From DAOSVX01 sp964447275 (GTDB lineage: Bacteria; Bacillota_I; Bacilli_A; RF39; UBA660), in NCBI GenBank assembly GCA_964447275.1, contig CAYURI010000021.1:1-6005 (forward strand): a DNA stretch of 6,005 nucleotides. The letters run 5' to 3'. The translations under genes and the position numbers were made by a program. Under the pieces are notes generated by a model that saw only the letters and a list, made by a program, of their open reading frames with translations, did not search any database and was not told the DNA's origin. Of the stretch, positions 1 through 5,889 are shown one piece after another. Numbering within the stretch: the stretch's first letter is position 1; each line of letters begins with the position of its first letter.

Positions 1-2
1 AT

Positions 3-7
3 GGAGG
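3..7 (+). promoter_or_regulatory. Ribosome binding site of the scaffold-like gene
   Basis: GGAGG ends four bases before the ATG at 12. This supports that start, although the reading frame stays open to the window edge. The next in-frame ATG (39) has only purine-rich sequence before it. The promoter lies outside the window. Confidence 0.7.
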
Positions 8-11
8 ATAT

Positions 12-704
12 ATGATTTATACAAAAGAAGTAGAAGAAATGTGCAAAGTAAATAAAGGAGCTGATCATGGTCCAGCACCAATACCTGAAGAAGGTAAATG
101 GGTAGAAGCCAGAGAAATAAAAGATATTTCTGGTCTTACTCATGGAATTGGTTGGTGTGCACCTGAGCAAGGTGCTTGTAAATTAACTTTAAATATTAAA
201 AATGGGATAATTGAAGAAGCTTTAGTAGAAACAATTGGTTGTTCTGGAATGACTCATTCGGCAGCTATGGCTGGAGAAATATTAATTGGTAAAACAATTC
301 TAGAAGCTTTAAATACTGACTTAGTATGCGATGCTATTAATACGGCAATGAGGGAACTTTTCTTACAAATTGTTTATGGTAGAAGTCAATCAGCATTTTC
401 AGAAGGTGGGCTTCCAATTGGAGCTGGTTTAGAAGACTTAGGCAAAGGAAATAGAAGCCAAATAGGAACGATATACTCAACTAAAGAAAAAGGCCCTAGG
501 TACTTAGAATTGGCTGAAGGCTATATAGTAGAGTTGGGTTTAGACGAAGAAAATAATATCATCGGTTATAAATATCTTAATTTAGGTAAAATGATGGATA
601 ATATTAAGTCTGGTATGGAAACATCTTTAGCAATTGAAAAAGCTAGTGGCACATATGGTAGATTTGATGAAGCTACTAAGAAAATAGATCCACGTAAGGC
701 TTAG
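12..704 (+). CDS. NifU/IscU-like iron-sulfur cluster scaffold homologue
   Basis: This 230-residue cytoplasmic protein has no signal peptide or membrane segment. Residues about 45-120 resemble the NifU N-terminal/IscU scaffold fold: a beta-strand stretch (KLTLNIKNG, 57-65), then ETIGCSGMTHSAAMAGE (73-89), matching the GCG...SS.(M/L)..E signature around the central cluster-ligand cysteine, and a GKT.LEAL helix (93-100). Family members hold a nascent Fe-S cluster on three cysteines and pass it to apoproteins. Here C77 matches the central ligand. The other cysteines (C11, C49, C56, C106) do not fall where IscU has its first and third, and the expected third-cysteine region (about 119-130, QIVYGRSQSAFS) has none. 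The N-terminal (1-40) and C-terminal (about 130-230) parts are extra to IscU. The stop codon overlaps the ribosome binding site of the GGGtGRT gene, so the two are translationally coupled. A scaffold-derived fold is well supported; a genuine scaffold role is not shown. No cysteine desulfurase gene is visible. Confidence 0.75.
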   Translation: MIYTKEVEEMCKVNKGADHGPAPIPEEGKWVEAREIKDISGLTHGIGWCAPEQGACKLTLNIKNGIIEEALVETIGCSGMTHSAAMAGEILIGKTILEALNTDLVCDAINTAMRELFLQIVYGRSQSAFSEGGLPIGAGLEDLGKGNRSQIGTIYSTKEKGPRYLELAEGYIVELGLDEENNIIGYKYLNLGKMMDNIKSGMETSLAIEKASGTYGRFDEATKKIDPRKA

Positions 705-713
705 GAGGATAAT

Positions 714-1721
714 ATGGAATTATTTGAAAATTATAGTCGTCGAATTGATAAGATAAATGAAGTATTAAAAAAGTATGATATTAAAGATATGGAAGAAGCT
801 AAAAATATTTGCTTAACAAAAGGCTTTAATCCATATGATATGGTAAAAGGTATTCAAGCCATTTGTTTTGAAGATGCTTGTTGGGCTTATACATTAGGTG
901 CTTCTATTGCAATTAAAAAAGAAGCCAAAGAAGCTAGTGATGCAGCGGTAGCAATTGGTGAAGGGTTACAAGCATTCTGCTTGCCTGGTTCAGTAGCTGA
1001 AGATAGAAAAGTAGGCCTTGGCCATGGTAATTTAGCTTCGATGTTACTTTCTGAAGATACGGGGTGTTTTGCTTTCCTAGCTGGACATGAATCTTTTGCA
1101 GCAGCCGAAGGAGCAATAGGTATAGCATTATCGGCTAATAAAATAAGAAAAAATCCGCTTCGAATTATCTTAAATGGTTTAGGTAAAGATGCTGCTCAAA
1201 TAATATCAAGAATAAATGGCTTTACTTATGTTAAAACTAACTTTGATTTTTATAATAACAAAGTTAATATTATTGAAGAAATCGCTTACTCTAAAGGAGA
1301 TAGAAGTAAAGTAAAATGTTACGGTGCTAATGATGTTAGAGAAGGAGTAGCAATAATGCATCTAGAGAATGTTGATGTTTCCATTACAGGAAATTCAACA
1401 AATCCAACTCGTTTCCAACATCCCGTAGCAGGCACTTATAAAAAAGAACGATTAGAGCTTGGCAAGAAATATTTCTCCGTAGCTAGTGGTGGTGGTACCG
1501 GAAGAACACTTCATCCTGATAATATGGCGGCAGGTCCAGCATCTTATGGAATGACCGATACAATGGGAAGAATGCATAGCGATGCCCAATTTGCAGGATC
1601 ATCATCAGTACCTGCTCACGTTGAAATGATGGGATTTATTGGAATGGGTAACAATCCTATGGTAGGAGCAACTGTATCAATAGCTGTAGCAGTTGAAGAA
1701 AGTTTTAAAAACAAGTCATAA
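714..1721 (+). CDS. GGGtGRT family protein, function unknown
   Basis: This 335-residue soluble protein carries the family-defining motif GGGTGRT at residues 259-265, followed by a conserved-looking tail (LHPDNMAAGPASYGMTDTMG, then a glycine/methionine-rich C-terminus). Other features that look conserved are the cysteine cluster C51-x4-C56 (ICFEDACWAY), FCLPGS around C89, GLGHGNL (101-107) and C118; C33 and C204 are further cysteines. Length fits what I recall of the family (about 330 residues, bacteria and archaea, many anaerobes). No biochemical role is known to me. AGGAGG overlaps the preceding stop codon and lies five bases before the ATG, so the gene is co-translated with the scaffold-like gene. 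That pairing and the many cysteines suggest a metal- or Fe-S-linked process, and the glycine-rich motif could bind a phosphate or nucleotide; both are inference. A hairpin terminator overlaps its stop codon. Confidence 0.88.
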   Translation: MELFENYSRRIDKINEVLKKYDIKDMEEAKNICLTKGFNPYDMVKGIQAICFEDACWAYTLGASIAIKKEAKEASDAAVAIGEGLQAFCLPGSVAEDRKVGLGHGNLASMLLSEDTGCFAFLAGHESFAAAEGAIGIALSANKIRKNPLRIILNGLGKDAAQIISRINGFTYVKTNFDFYNNKVNIIEEIAYSKGDRSKVKCYGANDVREGVAIMHLENVDVSITGNSTNPTRFQHPVAGTYKKERLELGKKYFSVASGGGTGRTLHPDNMAAGPASYGMTDTMGRMHSDAQFAGSSSVPAHVEMMGFIGMGNNPMVGATVSIAVAVEESFKNKS

Positions 1722-1736
1722 TTATATGACTTTTTT
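1713..1736 (+). terminator. Rho-independent terminator after the GGGtGRT gene
   Basis: A perfect 8-bp stem (AAGTCATA at 1713-1720, TATGACTT at 1725-1732) has a four-base ATTA loop and runs into six Ts (1731-1736). The TAA stop of the GGGtGRT gene (1719-1721) lies across the stem-loop junction. Confidence 0.85.
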
Positions 1737-1737
1737 A

Positions 1738-1765
1738 TTTACAATAAAAAAATAATTGTTATAAT
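1738..1765 (+). promoter_or_regulatory. Sigma-A-type promoter of the orphan 266-residue gene
   Basis: The -35 box TTTACA (1738-1743, five of six consensus bases) is 16 bases from a perfect TATAAT (1760-1765), preceded by the extended -10 TG (1757-1758). It starts two bases after the terminator T-run. Transcription should begin near 1772, giving a leader of about 17 bases. Confidence 0.75.
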
Positions 1766-1788
1766 AAACATTTATAAGTGAGGGTTTT

Positions 1789-2589
1789 ATGAGAAGATTA
1801 GATTTAGATAATATCGAAAATGATAAAAAGGGAATTAAAATAATTGAAAAAATAATTATTGATTCGTCTTTAAATTGTTATAAAGGATGTTGTTTAAAGG
1901 CGGTTTATGTTAGTGATTCTTATGAAAATGTATTCGTTAATGCTACAATACAAAGAAGTCATAGAAAAATGATTCCGGGTACCAAGAGCAAAAAAGGATA
2001 CTTTGAAAATGAGTATTTACCTGAGGAAGTTTTTTTAACTTTATATTTTCCGAGTGATCCAGAAATTTCCTTTTCCGGAGTTATGGATAATAAAACAAGC
2101 TTTACACCAATAAAAGATAGCAATATGCTTGGATTAATTAAGACACAAGTTCCTAAAATAGAAAATGGTGTGGTAGTTGGAACTGAGGACCAATTTAAAT
2201 TAACTTTTGGATATGGTAGTCATATAAAAAGAAGTGAACCACTAGATTTTAACGATCAAGGAATAGCTTTTGTTACTTTTGAGTGGGAACCGCAGTTATT
2301 TCTCCCGCCATCTGGAGAAAGCACCTTGTTAGGATGTGAGCAAGCGCCAATTTATTTTGATTTTTTAATTGATAAAGCCGGAAACATTAGAGGACCAATT
2401 TATGACTCAATGACTGGCGAAAAAGTTGAAACCAATACTTGCTCTTTTAATTTCGGTAATTATGAAAGAGACTTTGTATTAAGAGCATTGAATCAAAGCG
2501 AAATTGTTAAGTCTAGAAGAGAAGCTGCAGTAACTGATTTGCTTAATAAAGTTTACGCGCTTTCACATAATGATAATGGCTCTAAATAA
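1789..2589 (+). CDS. Hypothetical soluble protein, 266 residues
   Basis: I do not recognise this protein. It has no signal peptide, transmembrane segment or nucleotide-binding motif. The sequence alternates hydrophobic and polar residues and is rich in aromatic residues and prolines, suggesting a mostly beta fold over about 35-205. The final 40 residues (about 226-260, with RDFVLRALNQSEIVKSRREAA) look helical. Notable features are a cysteine-rich motif CYKGCC (30-35), FYPSDPE-like LYFPSDPE (85-92), FEWEPQLFLPPSGES (164-178), and lone cysteines at 183 and 218. A GAGG core five bases before the ATG is the ribosome binding site. It is a single-gene unit with its own promoter (1738-1765) and terminator (2597-2625), so the flanking genes give little functional hint. 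Codon use and AT content match its neighbours, with no sign of recent transfer. The coding call is secure and the function is open. Confidence 0.85.
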   Translation: MRRLDLDNIENDKKGIKIIEKIIIDSSLNCYKGCCLKAVYVSDSYENVFVNATIQRSHRKMIPGTKSKKGYFENEYLPEEVFLTLYFPSDPEISFSGVMDNKTSFTPIKDSNMLGLIKTQVPKIENGVVVGTEDQFKLTFGYGSHIKRSEPLDFNDQGIAFVTFEWEPQLFLPPSGESTLLGCEQAPIYFDFLIDKAGNIRGPIYDSMTGEKVETNTCSFNFGNYERDFVLRALNQSEIVKSRREAAVTDLLNKVYALSHNDNGSK

Positions 2590-2596
2590 TAATTGT

Positions 2597-2625
2597 GTGT
2601 CAACTAAAAAAGGTTGACACTTTTT
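2597..2625 (+). terminator. Rho-independent terminator after the orphan gene
   Basis: A perfect 8-bp stem (GTGTCAAC at 2597-2604, GTTGACAC at 2613-2620) has an A-rich eight-base loop, followed by TTTTT. Its right arm also contains the -35 box of the rpsP promoter. Confidence 0.87.
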
Positions 2626-2642
2626 ATTTATTTTGATATATT
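2614..2642 (+). promoter_or_regulatory. Promoter of rpsP-khpA overlapping the upstream terminator
   Basis: A perfect consensus -35 box TTGACA (2614-2619) sits in the right arm of the preceding terminator hairpin. After a 17-base spacer comes TATATT (2637-2642) with the extended -10 TG (2634-2635). The start should be near 2649, leaving a leader of about 20 bases with AGGAGG (2656-2661). The strong elements suit a ribosomal protein gene. Confidence 0.8.
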
Positions 2643-2668
2643 TGTTTAGTAAAAAAGGAGGAATATAT

Positions 2669-3058
2669 ATGGCAGTTAAATTAAGATTAAGAAGAATGGG
2701 AGCAAAACAAAGACCTTTCTATCGTATCGTTGTTGCTGATTCAAGAAGTCCAAGAGATGGAAGATTTATTGAAGTAGTTGGAACTTATAATCCAATTGAT
2801 AAGAAAAATGAAGTAACTCTTGATGAAGAAAAAGTAATGAACTGGTTAAATAAAGGCGCACAACCTACTGATACTGTTAAAAGCATTTTAACAAAAAGTG
2901 GTGTAATAGCTAAATTAAGAGCTTCTAAAACACCTAAAACTTCAAAAAAAGTAAAAACCGTTAAAAAAGTTGAAGTTAAAGAAGTAGAAAAAACTCCTGA
3001 AGTAAAAGCAGTTAAAAAAGTAGCTAAGAAGACAACAACAAAAAAAGCAGGTAAGTAA
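2669..3058 (+). CDS. rpsP: 30S ribosomal protein S16 with lysine-rich C-terminal tail
   Basis: This is ribosomal protein S16, a small-subunit protein that binds 16S rRNA and helps assemble the 30S body. Residues 1-83 are the S16 domain, with the diagnostic start MAVKLRLRRMGAKQRPFYRI and the motif DSRSPRDGRFIEVVGTYNP (24-42). The ATG at 2669 is chosen because AGGAGG lies seven bases upstream and the conserved MAVKLRL start follows. An in-frame ATG at 2633 would add 12 unrelated residues, has no ribosome binding site and lies upstream of the predicted transcription start. S16 is usually about 80-90 residues. This one has 129, ending in a 46-residue tail (84-129) with 17 lysines and repeated VKKV/KKV units, probably disordered and RNA-contacting. 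khpA follows one base after the stop, as in many Firmicutes. Confidence 0.97.
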   Translation: MAVKLRLRRMGAKQRPFYRIVVADSRSPRDGRFIEVVGTYNPIDKKNEVTLDEEKVMNWLNKGAQPTDTVKSILTKSGVIAKLRASKTPKTSKKVKTVKKVEVKEVEKTPEVKAVKKVAKKTTTKKAGK

Positions 3059-3059
3059 T

Positions 3060-3308
3060 ATGGAATTAGTAGAATTTACTGAACGTCTTGTTAAAGACTT
3101 AGCTAAAGAACCAGACATGGTTAAAGTATCAGAGTTTAAAAAAGAAGATGAAAGTATTATTTTAGAAATAATCGTTCATGAAAGTGATATGGGAGCAATT
3201 ATTGGTAAAGGTGGCAAGATGGCTTCTTCAATTAGAATTATTGTTCAAGCTTATGCTTATTTACATAATATGAAACATGTCAATATAAATATAGATTCTT
3301 TTAAATAA
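3060..3308 (+). CDS. khpA: KH-domain RNA-binding protein KhpA
   Basis: This 82-residue protein is a single KH domain. The nucleic-acid-binding GxxG loop is IIGKGGK (47-53, GKGG at 49-52), flanked by the predicted helix MASSIRIIVQAYAYL. The family (YlqC/KhpA) binds RNA and usually acts with KhpB/Jag; in streptococci it affects cell division and elongation. Its position directly after rpsP is the classic Firmicute arrangement. The gap to rpsP is one base and only a weak AGG (3049-3051) precedes the ATG, so translation probably depends on coupling to rpsP. The terminator begins within its last codons, so rimM and trmD do not follow in this operon. Confidence 0.93.
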   Translation: MELVEFTERLVKDLAKEPDMVKVSEFKKEDESIILEIIVHESDMGAIIGKGGKMASSIRIIVQAYAYLHNMKHVNINIDSFK

Positions 3309-3319
3309 GAGTCTTTTTT
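3293..3319 (+). terminator. Rho-independent terminator after khpA
   Basis: An 8-bp stem with one G-U pair (AGATTCTT at 3293-3300, AAGAGTCT at 3307-3314) has a six-base loop, followed by a T-run to 3319. The khpA stop codon (3306-3308) lies at the loop and right-arm boundary. Confidence 0.75.
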
Positions 3320-3320
3320 A

Positions 3321-3349
3321 TTGTTTTTTTAACACCTAAATAGTATAAT
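3321..3349 (+). promoter_or_regulatory. Promoter of the cdsA-rseP operon
   Basis: TTGTTT (3321-3326, matching only the TTG of the -35 consensus) is 17 bases from a perfect TATAAT (3344-3349). Transcription should begin near 3356, about 24 bases before the preferred cdsA start. Confidence 0.68.
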
Positions 3350-3379
3350 CAAAAATGAATACATTAGGAAATGGTGAAT

Positions 3380-4183
3380 ATGAAAAAAAGAATTATAAGT
3401 GCTTTAGTAGTTATTTTATTAATCCTTGTTCCTTTATTAGTTTTGGGTGGTATATATTTTGCTTTTGGTGCCACAATTATTGCTTTACTTGCTTATAAAG
3501 AATTAGCAAAGTTAAAACACGAAGGAAGAGAAATCCCTTTATTAGTCAAAATTCTTGGTGGGATAGTTTTAGCTTTAATGGTTTTATGTAGTTATAATGC
3601 TTCAGAAATGATTATGATTTTAGATTATAAGTTTTTAGCAGCTTTACTACTTACTTTATTAATACCAGTTGTTTTCTATAATAATAAAGATAAATATAAT
3701 AGTAATGATGCCTTATTTTTAATAGGTTCTATATTATTACTAGGAATTGCTTTTAGTGCTTTAATTTATTTAAGACTATTTGCTTTAAAATATTTAATTA
3801 TGCTTCTTTTAATTACTATTTCTAATGATACATTTGCCCAAATGTTTGGTAGTTTAATAGGAAGAACTAAAATGATTCCAGAAATATCACCAAATAAGAC
3901 TTGGGAAGGGGCAATAATGGGGTCTTTAATTAGTACTTTTATTGCTACTATTTATTATTTAACTTTAATAAATCCTGATGCTTCAATTTTATTAGTTTCT
4001 GCTTGCTTACTATTATTATCATTTGTTGGGCAGTTAGGTGATTTATTGTTTAGCGCAATTAAAAGACTTTACGGCATAAAAGATTTTTCGAATATTATGC
4101 CTGGACACGGTGGCGTACTTGATAGACTAGATAGTTTAATTTTTGTGGCTATTGCTTTTACGCTTTTAGTTAGCATCATTTAG
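3380..4183 (+). CDS. cdsA: Phosphatidate cytidylyltransferase (CDP-diacylglycerol synthase)
   Basis: CdsA is an integral membrane enzyme that converts phosphatidic acid and CTP to CDP-diacylglycerol and pyrophosphate, the branch-point precursor of phosphatidylglycerol and cardiolipin. The C-terminal half carries the family signature SAIKRLYGIKDFSNIMPGHGG followed by VLDRLDS, with conserved K-R, K-D, HGG and DR.D residues. Upstream are the conserved NDTFAQMFG and SPNKTWEG segments. Several hydrophobic stretches fit the family's multi-pass topology. Length is normal at 267 residues. In-frame starts exist at 3371 (ATG), 3374 (GTG) and 3380 (ATG). I choose 3380 because AGGAA (3366-3370) abuts 3371 but lies nine bases from 3380, and the product then begins MKKRIISALV, a typical basic-then-hydrophobic start. 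rseP follows with its ribosome binding site on the cdsA stop codon. dxr, often found between the two, is absent here. Confidence 0.94.
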   Translation: MKKRIISALVVILLILVPLLVLGGIYFAFGATIIALLAYKELAKLKHEGREIPLLVKILGGIVLALMVLCSYNASEMIMILDYKFLAALLLTLLIPVVFYNNKDKYNSNDALFLIGSILLLGIAFSALIYLRLFALKYLIMLLLITISNDTFAQMFGSLIGRTKMIPEISPNKTWEGAIMGSLISTFIATIYYLTLINPDASILLVSACLLLLSFVGQLGDLLFSAIKRLYGIKDFSNIMPGHGGVLDRLDSLIFVAIAFTLLVSII

Positions 4184-4192
4184 GAGGACGTC

Positions 4193-5236
4193 ATGTTGGT
4201 ATTATTATATTTAATTTTGATATTAGGGCTACTAATATTTATTCATGAATTAGGGCATTTTGTTTTTGCCAAAATATTTAAAGTGCATATTTATGAGTTT
4301 GCTTTAGGAATGGGCCCTAGAGTTTTAAAAAAGACGGGTAAAGATGGCATTATTTATTCTTTAAGAGCACTACCAATCGGTGGCTTTGTTTCGATGGCTG
4401 GAGAAGTAAATGAAGATGATAAAAATGTTAAAAAAAATAAATTTATGTGTAATAAACCCTGGTATCAAAGATTAATAATCTTAGTAGCAGGGGTAACATT
4501 TAATTTTATTTTTGCAATCTTAGTTTTGTTTGTATCAGGTCTAATATGGGGATCATATACTGATCGACCAATTATTGCTGAAACGTTAAAAGATTATCCA
4601 ATGGCTAAGGCTGGTATTAGTGCTAATGATCAAATATTAGCTATTAATGGTTATGAAATTAAAGATTGGGATAAAGCCAATATTATTGTCAGTTTAAAAG
4701 ATAAAGATAATGTTTATGAATTTAAAGTCTTAAAAGCAGACGGCAGTAAAAAGATTTATAAAATATCACCAGTATATGAAAAAAATAAAAAAGGCGAAGA
4801 ACGAAAAGTATTTGGCTTTTATGCAGCCAGTGAAAAAGAAACCGGGGTATTTAACGCTTTAAAATATACTTTTAGAAAATTTGGTAGTATTGTTTCATCT
4901 ATGGGGTTTGTTATTGCTAAGTTATTTACTGGAGAGTTATCTTTAAAAGCTTTAGCTGGCCCAGTAGGAATGTATTCAGTAGTTGATGATACCGTTAAGT
5001 ACGGAATGGAAAGTATTGTTTATTTGGTGGCATTATTAAGTATTAATTTAGGCTTTATAAATATCTTACCATTTCCAGCTTTTGATGGCGGTAGAGTGTT
5101 ATTCTTAATTATTGAAAAAATTAAAGGTAGCAAAGTAAACCCTAAAGTCGAAAACATTTTTCATACCGTTGGTTTTATTCTCTTAATGCTTTTAATGTTA
5201 TATATTACTTTTCAAGATGTTCTAAAGTTATTTTAA
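4193..5236 (+). CDS. rseP: Site-2 intramembrane zinc metalloprotease (RseP/RasP family)
   Basis: This 347-residue membrane protease belongs to the S2P family (M50), which cleaves membrane-embedded anti-sigma factors, remnant signal peptides and similar substrates. The first membrane helix holds the zinc-binding motif HELGH (18-22), with E19 as the catalytic glutamate. The conserved LRALPIGGFVSMAGE segment lies at 57-71, and the second helix begins at about 94 with VAGVTFNFIFA (98-108). A PDZ domain covers roughly 126-195, including MAKAGISANDQILAINGYEI. The last zinc ligand, D298, sits in NILPFPAFDGG (290-300), and a final helix ends the protein. All catalytic residues are present. AGGAGG (4182-4187) overlaps the cdsA stop codon and lies five bases before the ATG, indicating translational coupling. 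The substrate cannot be told from the window, as no anti-sigma factor gene is visible. Confidence 0.95.
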   Translation: MLVLLYLILILGLLIFIHELGHFVFAKIFKVHIYEFALGMGPRVLKKTGKDGIIYSLRALPIGGFVSMAGEVNEDDKNVKKNKFMCNKPWYQRLIILVAGVTFNFIFAILVLFVSGLIWGSYTDRPIIAETLKDYPMAKAGISANDQILAINGYEIKDWDKANIIVSLKDKDNVYEFKVLKADGSKKIYKISPVYEKNKKGEERKVFGFYAASEKETGVFNALKYTFRKFGSIVSSMGFVIAKLFTGELSLKALAGPVGMYSVVDDTVKYGMESIVYLVALLSINLGFINILPFPAFDGGRVLFLIIEKIKGSKVNPKVENIFHTVGFILLMLLMLYITFQDVLKLF

Positions 5237-5260
5237 AAAGGTGATTTAAATCACCTTTTT
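5235..5260. terminator. Bidirectional terminator between rseP and the nuclease gene
   Basis: This is a perfect 26-bp palindrome: AAAAAGGTGATTT followed by its reverse complement. A five-base T-run closes it on either strand, so it can terminate both convergent units. It contains parts of both stop codons: rseP TAA at 5234-5236 and the nuclease TGA on the minus strand at 5251-5253. Confidence 0.88.
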
Positions 5261-5853
5261 ATTTGTTTTAGATATTTTAGAAGTTTTTCCAAATTTTTAT
5301 AATCAGTTTTTTTAAAAATTATCATTAATGTCAAAGTAATTGTAATGATAATTATTAAGTAAGTTTCATAGTGACTTTCTTCATAATCATGCCAAATTCC
5401 AAGTTTTTCCTTTTGAGCTAATTTTTCACTAGACTTTAATGTATCTGTATATAAATAATCGCCATATAAATAAGCCACTTTGCCATAGCCATTTTTTATA
5501 ATTAAATCATTTAGTAATTCATTATCAATAAAAACCCAAGCTAGTGTTCTGCTATATTTATCTTTGTTGGCATTATCATCATATAGAATTTCAATTTTAG
5601 TAGCATTTGTTAATTTATTACAAGTATAATCACTAGCTTCTAAAGAATATGGTTCTACTTCTTTATCTTTATCAACACTTTCTGGGGTATCAATTGCTAA
5701 AAATCTTACGGTGATTATTTCTTCATTTAAAATAAACTTAGCAGTATCACCATCAACACATTTACTTAAAGCAACAGGTATCTTTTGGTTAAGAGCCAAG
5801 ACGTTTAAATTAAAAACTAATAATAAAACAATTACTAAACCTATCTTTTTCAT
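5251..5853 (-). CDS. Exported, membrane-anchored staphylococcal-nuclease-family enzyme
   Basis: This 200-residue protein belongs to the SNase/thermonuclease family, calcium-dependent enzymes that cleave DNA and RNA. Known catalytic and metal-binding residues all appear conserved: D36 in VDGDT, R50 in VRFLAIDTPE, D55, T56, E58, and R102 in DKYSRTLAWV. These match D21, R35, D40, T41, E43 and R87 of the S. aureus enzyme. Family segments NGYGKVAYLYG (121-131) and SSEKLAQKEKLGIW (141-154) follow. Residues 1-20 form a signal peptide or anchor (KK, a hydrophobic core, VLA before a possible cleavage site). A second hydrophobic helix at 164-180 is followed by a lysine-rich tail (181-200). The nuclease domain is thus probably outside the cell and tethered at its C-terminus, and may be used for scavenging nucleic acids. 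No ribosome binding site precedes the ATG, and the -10 box lies six bases upstream, suggesting a leaderless mRNA. No alternative start keeps the signal peptide. Confidence 0.93.
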   Translation of the reverse strand: MKKIGLVIVLLLVFNLNVLALNQKIPVALSKCVDGDTAKFILNEEIITVRFLAIDTPESVDKDKEVEPYSLEASDYTCNKLTNATKIEILYDDNANKDKYSRTLAWVFIDNELLNDLIIKNGYGKVAYLYGDYLYTDTLKSSEKLAQKEKLGIWHDYEESHYETYLIIIITITLTLMIIFKKTDYKNLEKLLKYLKQIKR

Positions 5854-5859
5854 AAAATA

Positions 5860-5889
5860 ATTATAACAAACATTAAAAAATATTGTACA
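5860..5889 (-). promoter_or_regulatory. Promoter of the nuclease gene, probably leaderless
   Basis: Read on the minus strand, TGTTATAAT (5868-5860) is a perfect extended -10 element. TGTACA (5889-5884) is a possible -35 box with an 18-base spacer (four of six consensus bases). Transcription would start at or within a base or two of the ATG at 5853. Confidence 0.62.

Noticed and set aside
1..15. A four-codon frame starting at base 1 (ATG GAG GAT ATA TGA) overlapping the start of the first gene
   Set aside because: The apparent ATG overlaps the ribosome binding site of the first gene and is more likely part of upstream sequence, perhaps the end of an upstream gene cut by the window. It cannot be judged from 11 bases.
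934..1128. A 64-codon open frame on the minus strand inside the GGGtGRT gene
   Set aside because: It is antisense to a well-supported conserved gene, has low-complexity Leu/Gln/His-rich content and no ribosome binding site or promoter.
2633..2668. Longer start for rpsP at 2633
   Set aside because: It lies upstream of the predicted transcription start, has no ribosome binding site and would add residues not found in S16.
5234..5253. UGA read as tryptophan, as in mycoplasmas
   Set aside because: The tryptophan codons checked are TGG and no gene has an internal TGA. The nuclease TGA would add only five residues if read through.
5235..5260. The 26-bp palindrome as a regulator binding site
   Set aside because: Its position between two convergent stop codons with A/T runs on both sides is fully explained by a bidirectional terminator.
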